Shown: piece after piece, positions 1 to 10,200 of the stretch
Layout of the letters: each line of letters begins with the position of its first letter
Position numbering within the stretch: the stretch's first letter is position 1
Source of the DNA: Deuterostichococcus epilithicus
Taxonomy: Eukaryota > Chlorophyta > Trebouxiophyceae > Prasiolales > Stichococcaceae
DNA: 64,000 bases
NCBI GenBank assembly: GCA_033439295.1
Contig: JAVTLE010000015.1
Location: 2,666,001 to 2,730,000 of the forward strand
Reading direction: 5' to 3'
Program-made: the position numbers and the translations under genes
The notes under the pieces: model-generated
Database searches by the model: none
Told to the model about the DNA's origin: nothing
What the model saw: the letters and a program-made list of their open reading frames with translations, nothing else

Positions 1-3000
1 GAATGCGGCAGGGAGCTGTCGTCCGCAAGGCATGCTCAACTGCTGCTGTTTGCAGACGAGCAGACGAGCAGAAGGGTTTCAAATCATGCTTGGAATTGCG
101 CACCTGGCAGGCCGATGCCAGGGGCTCCCACGGGTCCTTGCGCTCCCGACGGCCCGGGGCCGCCAGGCCCCCCTGGAGCGCCTGGCGGTGCTGGCAGCCC
201 CGGAGATCCTGGACGGTGAGACAGCACGGTGCATGTCGATGGCCTATTTGGCAAAGCATATTCGTTGCAGGCTGCGCCCTGTCTGCGGCTGTTGGAATCG
301 CCAGGCTGCCATAAGGTGGCGCACTGCAGGCGCCGTAAGCCTTCATGCAGGCTGCATCAGCAGCACGAGCCACGGGCTAGTCCGTCCTTGCTTGAGTGGC
401 CATGCAGTCTTCGGCAGCCTATCTGGCGCAAAGGGCATCGCAAGTCACATCTGAGCATTGTGGCGCGCGTGCTTTGTGTGCCATCAAGGCCGAGAGCTGC
501 TCAGTGTTTTGAGCTTGGAGAACATGCACGCAGCAGCTGCCATGCAGCAGCTGGCGGCCCTGCCAGACACATTGCTCTGACTGTGCATCCGGCGCGTACC
601 ATCAGGCGGCGCTGCTGCCGGCTGCGGACCCGTGCATCAGCCTCGCAACACTGCTGGTGCTGCGGGGAACTCCGAGAGCCGACTCGCTCAGGAGGCGACA
701 ACTGGACAGGCGCAGCAGCGGCACCAACATGCCGTGGACACATGAGAGCAGCTCAGTTCTCTGTGTTCGAAGATGAATATATATGTCACCTCCGGGACCT
801 GGCGCTCCAGCGAGGCCGGGGACGCCGGCGGGCCCGGGGGCGCCACTCTTTCCACTGGAACCCGGTGCGCCTGCGCCAGGGTCGGGCAGGCTCAAGGATG
901 GACAGTCAGCATGCGTGACGCCCTTCCGCTGTGCGCGTCTGGCTGTGCGCCAGAGTGTGCATGGGGATGACGCATCGTCCTGTGCATGCACTGCCGCCTG
1001 TTTGGACAAAGGCAGCATCAGGCCACATGGCAGTGCGGACGATCGGCGACTGGCCACCGGCGCGCCATCTCAAGGGTTTCCATCAGACGAATCAGCCTGG
1101 GGTGCAAACGGACCGGGACGAGAGGCGGCGTCGTGAGGGTACTAGTGTGCACAGACGACAAGAACCATGCGCACCTCAGAGCGAGCGAGGCGGCCTTACA
1201 GGGCTGGTGTCAGCGCGCTGCCATGGCAGAGCTGCCAATGCAGTGCAGTGCGCTCGGGGGAGTGCAGCTGCCTGCGATGCAACGATGGCTGGAGGGCGGT
1301 GCAGACGGCGACAGCGGCTGCACCCGATCCCCGACATGCGCCGCACCTGGCAGTCCGATTCCGGGCGACCCCTGCTGCCCCGGCGGCCCTGGAATGGGGC
1401 CTACAGAAAGAGGAAGCCGTAGGTTTCTCATGTGCACCGATGTGCTGTTGCTGCAAACAGCAAACTAGCAGGCCAGCGGTCGATCGCTGCATGTGCCCTG
1501 TGCAACAGGTGTTTTCACGAGGGGACATGTGTGACGGGAGCTGACAGCAGCCAGAACTTCCTAGGCCGGCAGGTCGTGCGCTCTTTACATCCAGCTGTTG
1601 CTGCCGGCATTCGACTGCTCCATCGCACCAGCGGCGATGGCGAGGCCGGCAATCTGGGCGGCGGAGCCGGCTGCCGTGGCGGCCTGGGCCGCCTCGGCGG
1701 CGGCGCCAGAAGCCGCTCCTGCAGCCTGGGCACTCTGACCTGGAGGAGCACAAGCAGACCATGGTGCATACATCAGCTTTGACGACGTTGCATCGTGCGT
1801 ATGAATTCCTACACAATAGTGTGATAGCTTGAACACCACTTGCCAGATTATCGAAGCGATTGAGAGTGTGCTGGGAAGATGTGACTATCGCATGTGCACA
1901 TGCGTCAGCAGTTGTCTGCGTGCGCCGCCAAACATATTCGACAGTGCCCAGAGAGCAGCTACTTATTTGATCCTATCAAGCACTTCAGTTGCAAGATCGC
2001 ATGCGCAGCTAGGGTCGGCCTGTACTACGCTGCAGCCACAGCAACGCAGCTGCAACAGTTGGTCGGTCGCGGAGCCCAGTGTGCAGCATGTCAGCACTGC
2101 ACAGCCCCGAGCCATGAGCTTGTACATGAGCTGTATTCGTTTACGGTCAGCGTGCTGAGGGCTCAGGGCGCACTGGCGGCTGCGAGGGCGGCAGCGATCG
2201 CGCTGCCGGTGATGAAGGTCCGGTTGGCGCTGCTCAGCGAGCCATTGCTGAGCAGGGGTATCGTGGCAAGGGCGGTGCCGTTCAAGGCAGTGAGGTTGAG
2301 GCCGGCGAGGCTGGTGGCATTGAGCGCGGTGCTGTTGAAGACGCTCAGGAAGTCGTTGGTGCCGTTGAACGGGATGTTGAAGACTTTGGTGCCGCCGCCC
2401 GTCTGCACCAACATCAGTGAAAAGATGGTGGTTTCAATACAGAGAAGAGACAGGAGGCTGTGGTGAACGGCTGCGCTGCTGAACAGGACTGCAGAGTTGA
2501 GACAGCCACTGATGATGTTGAGAGCTGGTTCTTTTGAGTCATGCAGTCCGCTTCAAGACGAAGAGAGTCTGCACAATGGCTCGGCAGCACAGCCAGTGTC
2601 CTAGCCATCCTGCCTGGTCTCAGCTACGACCTATCTGGCGACAGGTATGTTTGAGTGGTGAGACTTGTGATGCTTGACACTGCAGCTGACGGAATGAAAG
2701 TGGGTGAACGCACCCCACCGTGTTTGCAAACTTGGTGCTCTGGGTCTGGAGCAGAGCGCGAGGCTGCGCATCCACACTGACGTCCGCAGCGCCATCTACA
2801 TCTGCAGACATCACGGTGCATGCCCAGTCAGCAATCAGAAAGAGCGGCTCCCCTGCAGAGTGAAACACCGAAACACCTGAAAGGAAGATCGCCCCTGTAT
2901 GCCACAGGTCCTCTGAAGACAGCTCAGTCACCAGCAGCCAGACTTGCGACTGCCTTGCGTGCACGCAGATTACCATTCACTAAACATACTGCTTGCCGAC

Positions 3001-3690
3001 ACATAGGGAGGCCCAGCCCCTTGCTTCTGCCAACAAGATTCGCTGTCTCTAGTATGAACGACGGCATGCTACTCACCGGTCAGCGCGCTCGCGTCAGCAT
3101 CAGCCTGTGCCGCGTCACCAGTAAAGCGCCTGGCGTCGTCTGATGTGGCTGCAATGGCACCTGTGAGCAGAGTGCGAAGTTTCCTTGTCATGCTGCAAGT
3201 TCGTTCGTGAAGTAGTGGGCTCGCAGAAGCGCTTGGCAGGATGTGGCATGCGCCGGAGTTCGGAATTGACTGCAGACTGTCCGCCTGGGCAGGCTGAAAG
3301 AACGTGCACCGGCCGTCGCTCAGTTTGTTCAGCAGCGGAGGGGATCATATGTGCTGCAGCTGGACACATACCGCGCAGAGAGAAGACGCAGTCTGCCCGA
3401 AAACCTCGGCCGATGACTTGCACAGCAGTCAACGTGTGCTGACATGCATGCATGCAAAACGCACGCGACAGGTCGAGCCGGTAATCTTGCTGGATTTTAC
3501 ATTGAAAACGTTTCAACTGCTAGCCAGATAACTGCAGCAGTCTACAGAGGCCTGCGCGTCATTCGATGGCAGGTCTGAAGGCCGCATTTTTCATCGAATG
3601 CAGCAATCTGGACTGGCTTCCCTTTCACTCACCGGCGGCTATAGCCGTCAGAAGCAGCAGACAGTGCAGCACAGCTTTGGCTTCCGCCAT
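1..3690 (-). CDS. Secreted collagen-like (Gly-X-Y) protein, 3' part outside the window
   Basis: Exons on the minus strand are 3633-3690, 3077-3148, 2719-2801, 2174-2402, 1629-1739, 1347-1400, 790-870 and 104-208; the gene continues past the left edge. All junction phases agree. Exon 1 encodes a signal peptide (MAEAKAVLHCLLLLTAIAA). The next exons are acidic and alanine-rich. Exon 4 is packed with N-glycosylation sequons (NGT, NST, NAT, NLT, NGS, NRT), and exon 5 is almost pure alanine, glycine and small residues. The last three exons encode Gly-X-Y repeats, for example GAPGSSGKSGAPGPAGVPG. They are 54, 81 and 105 bases, start and end in phase 1 within a Gly codon, and two of them end in GIGLPG. 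The product is probably an extracellular or cell-wall protein with a triple-helix-forming stalk. The plus strand also reads Gly/Pro-rich here, but regular Gly-X-Y and the splice signals fit only the minus strand. Function in the alga is unknown. Confidence 0.75.
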
Positions 3691-4500
3691 GGTGCCGCAG
3701 CCGCCACGAGTCATCTACACTGGTGGGCCACCAGGCCACGCCCTCAGACCAGCACTCGTTCGTCGGCAGCTGCGGGAAAGAGGGCGGCTTGACTTGTCGG
3801 CCGATTTGGGACTGGCTCCGAGAGGCTGTTGGCACATGCGGGCGCCGGAGCCCTGCTGAAGCAAACGCAGGCAAAAGGTGCACGAATGCCTGACCGGAGT
3901 TGCGTGATGAAGATGATGAACAGAAGGGTTTTGTGAACAACCTCAAGGGGTGTTCGATTGAGGTATTGTGCACGCGTAAGCACTATCCCTAAATCCCCAA
4001 CCCAAAATAAATCCTTACATCACTCCTGTGAAGACGAAAATGTCGTGGAACTAGTCCCACTCAGGCTGAGAAACTCCCAGGTAGGCACACAGGTCACATG
4101 TATGGGTAATGCGGACGACTGCTTGGTCCAACCTCATTCGTGGCATCTCTGCTTGACACACATGGCTTACCTTCATCAGTACAGCCGTAGCATTATCACA
4201 TTGGCATGTTCGGGCAATTCATACTGATCACCGCTGAGAGTGTCACAGCAAGCTTTGAAACTGCGTGTTGGCCTGCGGTCTTGGAGGAAACGACCCCGCT
4301 GATTGAATAAGTGGCGGTCGCAACCTCTAATCATACACGTGCGCGTCAGACTAAAATGACCCCCGGCGCATTGCTGAAAAGGTGAAAACGTGACTCAACA
4401 CGGCGCCTTCGCTTGACAACAGCATTGGTGCGGCAGCATTCCCTTGACCTCGTCTGCAACAAGCCTGTATCTCCTTCCGAGTGCACATCTGAACATCACC
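3691..4500. promoter_or_regulatory. Divergent intergenic region between two secreted-protein genes
   Basis: These 810 bases separate the start codons of the collagen-like gene (leftwards) and the small secreted-protein gene (rightwards). They must contain both promoters and 5' UTRs. The middle, around 3980-4060, is more AT-rich than its surroundings. I could not identify a convincing TATA box or other named element. Confidence 0.5.
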
Positions 4501-6736
4501 ATGGCATCGCGAGCCTTTCTCGTTGTGCTGCTGGTCCTTGCCACGACGGCGGCCACCTTGGACATCGCTGCCGCCCAGGTGAGTGTGGCATAGAGGTCCC
4601 AGTCACGCTAGAGCATCGTCTTCACAGGAACGCGATCTCACAGTCGGATGTACGATGAGCCAGCGCTCTTTGCAGTGTTGCTCAGCGAGGCCGCCTGATT
4701 CTTGGCGCTTGATGCTTCACGAGACGTCGTACTTGACGGGTGCACAAGAGCGTGTGTTTGAACACGCTAGTGCTAAAAAACGCCAACGAATGTCGGCAGC
4801 ACTGAAACCAGGATGCAGGCCGTACTGCCGGGTTGTTGATGGCATCGCACTTGTGTTATAGTTGAGATAGAGACTTCCTTTATAGATTTGTTGTTCACAC
4901 AAATCATTTGTGCGGAGGCCACCAACCTCACCAGCTCTGATGCGTGTATGTATACACGTACATGTGGCGACTTGAAAGCACTGCTAGTGTTGCCACAGGC
5001 GGGCACGGCCGCATCGCCTTTCGTGTGGGGCCGGCCACGCAAACTGGTGAGGCAGCATGGCATGCAGGCTTACCCAGCAAGGACATCATCATCTGCTGAT
5101 GGGCTGTGCAATGGCTTACAGTAATCAGCACGTACTGTAGGCTGACCAAGCAGTAGAACTACCTTGTCTGCACTGATACCTGCCTTCGTACATTCTATAT
5201 TGCAATCGTCATTCCTGAGCGCTGGCAGGCGTTGCCATCAACCATAGACCGTAACAAGCTTGTGATGCCTGGTGGCTTTGTATCACCAGCATTCTGCTCG
5301 CCAATGCGGAGACAGCGGGAGCTGTTGCCGTAGGCCAGCTGTGGCTATTTAGCAGCCACGCCAGCGCCAGTGCCAGCGACGCAGCAGCATGTTTGTGCAT
5401 ACCGGCCTGACTGCGCTGTTGCGCTGCTACATTCAGGTAGGGACGCCCTATGCCCCCGAGATCGAGCCGACCGGCGATGGTGGCTACCGCTATGTGGTGT
5501 GTATGTGTAGCTGCCTCATACCGCCCATGTGACCAGCAGCTTCAACCCATAAGGGGTACCCCAACACGAGCGTAATGCCATTGGGTTTGAGCGTATGTCA
5601 CAGCAGACAGATGAAATGCGCTGGTACTGCCATTGAGGCGAATATGATTGAGGGAAGATCCGCTACGAGCTGAAAGTGCGCGGACGAATTACTGACCGAA
5701 CGCTTTTGCCGTGCAGCCGGTCACGACCAGCGCGGAAAATTTCTACATCCGGTGCGCCATGCTACGCTGCATGCGGGACATGCCAGAACCACACCTTCAG
5801 AGTTGATTTGTTGCGTCTGCTTGCATATCACCACAAGCTGTTTGTCCTTGCCACACTGACCCGCCTGTCTCGGACGTGAGGTTGCAAACCATCGGAAGGA
5901 AAAGGCCCAATGTAACATCTATTCATGCGCGTCAGGTACAACAAGACACCGCATCACCTGTATCTGAGCAAGGTCGCCATTGGCGGCAAAGATCTCGGAG
6001 AGGTTGCTCCCGAGGTGCGCAAACATAAACTCATGTACATCGGCAGCAAGTGTGCACATTATGGCCGCAAACTCTTGACTGCAAGATACAGTAGCTGTTG
6101 CGTCGCTGCTACGAGCTGGGTTTTGACAGGCCATGGCTAAACTAGCTACCAGAAAGCAAGACATAGATGCTCAAGAAGTCGATGGACTCACTTTTTACAC
6201 AGGAATTCGTTGAGGGCAAGGTGTACAAGGTTCCTCTTGCCGCACCCGGCAAGTATTGGATTTCAGGTGCCGCGGACGGCAATAAACCATGGCACTCAGC
6301 GCCTGCTGCCTGGCCTTTGAAGTATCTCGCAGACCTCATGTGATCACGGAAGCGTTTGTGCAGAGCGGAGCTAAAAGCGGCCATTTGCATGGCATCCATC
6401 TGCTTTCATTCGGGCAGCTGCGAGTGGCTGCTTTTCGCCAGTAAGCAGCGGGTGCGCGGCGACTGGCTGCTGCTAAATATGTATTTTGACTGAATACTGA
6501 ATACTTGATGTGTGCGTGCGACATGCCAGACGTCTATCAGAACTACTACACCACCGAGGTGAGTAGCACACGACGCCTTAGCTTCGGAATGTGGCTCATG
6601 CTCATGAACCGCGTCAGTGGGCTGTTCTCACGTCAGCCTCGAGTCCCCCGGAGTGCTCACGCACTGCTTACTCTGTGCGTTATTCTCCGATCTTTCCTTC
6701 ATGCAGAACGCGTACCTGCCCATCACCCGGACTTGA
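4501..6736 (+). CDS. Small secreted protein of unknown family (149 aa, nine exons)
   Basis: Phase-consistent exons are 4501-4578, 4999-5046, 5437-5500, 5653-5675, 5717-5751, 5936-6014, 6203-6266, 6530-6558 and 6707-6736, giving 150 codons including TGA. Residues 1-26 (MASRAFLVVLLVLATTAATL...) are a signal peptide with likely cleavage near AAA/Q. The mature part has alternating hydrophobic and aromatic residues (GGYRYVVWKIRYELK, ENFYIRYNKT, LYLSKVAIGGKDLGEV, GKYWISDVYQNYYTTE), which suggests a small beta-sheet domain, with one N-glycosylation site (NKT). I do not recognise the family. The 23-base exon 4 uses a GAG rather than CAG acceptor and is the least certain piece. The gene is head to head with the collagen-like gene, so both may act outside the cell, but that is inference. 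Confidence 0.68.
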
Positions 6737-7281
6737 TGCAAAACAATCATATGGACGCCGGAGAACGGCTCAGAATGATACCGCCGCCAACAGTAGTATG
6801 CTGCAGCCAGCACGCACGCAGTAGGGCTGTCGCTTCATGTCACACAATTGGTCAAAAGTTCACATGGCGAATGCAGCATCATCGCACTATAGTGAAGTCC
6901 AGCAGGTCATCGGCTTGCACAGGACGAACTGCCGTGTGCAGTGCCGTCTTGCATCAGCATGTTTTGGTACGATTTATGTAGCCTCGGAATGAAGGTACAT
7001 GACGATCTGTCAACACAATGGGATGTTTACGGGACTCGTTCACATACGCTGCATGATTTTCTCTGTGGGAGGGTGTGCGGCACATACAGCCAAACCCTTT
7101 ACACGCTTGGTGGAGGTTGCCACCACTGCACATACATGACGCAGCCTGTCACGGATCCACATAAATTCCAACTGAGCAGCAGCAAAATCACACAGTCGAG
7201 ACAGATCTGCAGCCACTCACACTTGCATGGATTGTCAGTGTCTCCAGACCCTGTCCACCCAGCCTCCCCTCTCACATTCCT
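6737..7281. other. Convergent intergenic region, no gene seen
   Basis: This stretch lies between the stop of the small secreted-protein gene and the stop of the CSDE1-like gene, so it should hold both 3' UTRs and polyadenylation sites. A minus-strand TGTAA, the usual green-algal polyadenylation signal, occurs near 7097, downstream of the CSDE1-like stop. I see no coding exon. Confidence 0.45.
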
Positions 7282-10200
7282 TCATGCGGCCGGCAACTTT
7301 TCGGCGCCAGTGCGGCCTGCCGCAGCAGCAGCTGCTGCCTGACCGTCCTGCACGCCATCGCTGTTGGCATGGCGGGCGCTGTCGTGGGCGCTGCCATGGT
7401 CAGCACGCGGCGCTGCGTCATCGCTGGCAGCCTCGGACGCGCCGGCAGTGGCTGCGTCGCTGCCGTTGGCGTCGCTGCTGACTGCCAGAGCACTGTACTG
7501 CTGCTCTAGGGCCGCCTGCAGGCGGGCAACAGTGGGTCGGAATAGTTTCAAACAAGCAGCCCCACGCCCTGTATGCGCTGCTTGTAGTCGCTTTCCTTGC
7601 CCCCTGCGCCACGCCACCCTGCTGCGGGTATACCGCTGCAACAACCGCCATTGTACCGGATACCTTTCCATACCAGAGACCCTGACCTGCATTCTGCATG
7701 GCCCACCTGCAGCTGCGCCGGCAGCAGTCCCGAGCCGGCGGCCTCCAGCCCCGCAGCCAGCGACGCCGCCGGCGTGAAGAAGACATCTGAAGCCGTCCGC
7801 TGGTGGGGCCCCAGCCGGCTGCGCGGCTGCTGCTGCTGCTGCTGTGAAGGCGCCGTGTCGCCGCCCGCGCCGCTGCCAGCCGCTTCCGCGGCCATGGCGT
7901 ACGCCGCCACGCTGTCTGCAGCATGGCAGGGGGGAGAGCTGCGGACCGAGCCACTTGCCGGGATCTGCTACAGAGCCCGACTTGCCACACATGTGATATT
8001 AAATCCTTACATCCAGTACTGGAGGAGATCTCCTTCTAGCGTTCACCGAGCAGCAGCCACTCTCCTGCCCCAGCCCCAACGCAATACATACCATTTAAGA
8101 TCAACCTTACTACAATAAACGGTCAGTATGGAAACACTACTACAAGAGTAATGAAACTGCAATATATGCAACCAGTAACCCACCCAGTGACTCAGCGGGC
8201 GTGACGAAGGCGGCATCTGACGCGCGCCGCGTCAGCTGCTGCGCCGCCAAGTCGGAAAGCGAGCCCGCCGGCGTCAGGAAGCCGCCAAAGTCGGAGTCGG
8301 CAAAGGAGCCGACGCGCGGCACAAACTCCGGCGCGTCCGCCTGCGGGGGGTCCGGGTTCATGGGTTTTTCTGAGGAAGGTCGGGGTTGCACATGTGCTAA
8401 GACAGACGATGCCGTGTCAAGGACAGAGGCCGCAGACCCAGAGCAGAGCAGCTGCAGGCAGAGCGCCGAACCTTAAGCTGGCCGGAGCTGAGGCGGCTGC
8501 TCAGGCGGTTGCTGAGCCGCCGCACGTGAAGCGGCGAGCTGCCCGGTGGCGGTGTCGCCTCGCCTGCAAAGTCACATGATGCCCAGCTGTCGTCAGCTTT
8601 CGGCTCCAGTCTGACAGCCTCGAAAGGCCGGCAGTGGATAGCGACATGCCAAGTGAGCGGCTGGCGCTCAGTTGCACGCCCTGGCAGAACAAGCATCCGC
8701 GACGGTACATGCGGCACAGCCAGTCATGAGGCTGGTGCAGCAAGACAGTCCCCAGTAGCACTGCCTGCGGGCATCGCAGAACGCCAGGCTTTCGGAGCTG
8801 TCCAGTGGTGTGGCTGCCCACCTGGCGGTGTGGGCGGCTCGGCCGCCGCTGACGCCGCCTCAAACGCCGTCGCCGCTGCGCGCTGCCCCGATGTCGGCGG
8901 CCGCGGCGACGGCGATGCGGCCGCCGCCNNCCTGCCTGCAGGCCTGCCCGCTGGCACCGGCACTGCCGCTGATGCCGGGGACGGGGCGGCGGGCGGCGCT
9001 GCCGTCGCCGGCTGTGGCCGCAGCGGCAGCCGCTTCTCGCACCAGGCGCCCGGCTCGAAGCCGCGACTGCCGTCCGGCATCCTGGGCTTCGGCATCGTCT
9101 GCATCTCCTGTGCATGCACGACCAAAGGCTGTCGTGACGCTGCCCTATCACGACGAGCAACTATATGAGCCACAGTCTGTGCGCAGGCATGCGCCTCGCC
9201 ACCAGCATCAGCCGCAGTGGCACAGCCCAACCCCCAACCTTCGCGACAGACAGCCTCGGCAACTCCCGGCTTGCGGCCAATCCGCGGGCCAAGCAGGCCG
9301 CGCCTGCAGCGCGCACCGCCAGGGGATACTCACTTCGACTATGACTCAGCATCCCCTGGCGCTGCTGATCGTCTCCACACTGCAGCTGGCAGCCCCCCGA
9401 GTGCCACAATCGACAGCACCGAGATACCAGCACCAAGATACATACAGTTTCTCACCAGCCGGTGGCCGACGTACTTGACGGCGTTTGGGTTGCGCTCCGC
9501 CACGAACTCTGGCTTCTCCTTCTCCGCCGCCTCGCCCGCCGGCCGCTCCGGGGCCTCTTTCACGCGGCGCACGCGGCGCCCATTGCGCTCTCCGGTGCGC
9601 GTGTTCATGGCCACGACCAGCTGCACGACATCGCCGACGCCCAGCTTCACGCCATCCTGCACCTGTGGGTGTGCAAATTCGGTGCCTGGATCAAGGGCGA
9701 GTTCACGGCCACGGTGTCAGCCGCGCCCAGCTCAAAGCCCTCGTGCGCCTACGCTCACATGGAGGAGCGGCCTTTTCAACTCTCTGTAATATTCTTGTGA
9801 GAAGGCGAGGGGTATCTGAAGGGAGGAGCTTTCTTGAGGTCATTGGCCATTAAAACAGGGTGTGTCCGTAGCCGTGATCAGATGCACAGCCCTCCTGACG
9901 CCCAGCTACACCCTCCTGCACCTGCAGCGGTTCCGAGGCATAGCACGGCGACGGGCGGTCTCAGAATGACGAAAAGGAAAAGTTCGTCGAGTACGAAGAC
10001 GACACGTGTTCCAAAGCCCGCTCGAAGCGCACCTCGGAGGTGTGGAAGAACACGCGCGGGTGGTCGCCCAGGCCCAGCTGCGCGGCGCCTGCCGCCTCCA
10101 GCTCCGCAAAGCCGTAGTGCCCCTTGACCGACACCACTGCACCCTCCACCGCCGGCGGACCCACCTGTGGGCATTTGAAGCAGCTTCGAGGGAAGCTGAG

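Noticed and set aside
121-1470. Gly/Pro-rich open frames on the plus strand (for example GPPGPPGAPGGAGSPGDPG) as a plus-strand collagen gene
   Set aside because: Collagen-type codons give Gly/Pro-rich translations on both strands. Only the minus strand gives regular Gly-X-Y, consistent phase-1 splice sites across several exons and an upstream signal peptide.
7418-7990. Long open frames overlapping CSDE1-like exons in other frames, and similar long frames opposite SRPRA, TraB and TrpB exons
   Set aside because: They are shadows of GC-rich coding sequence. None has conserved motifs or its own splice signals.
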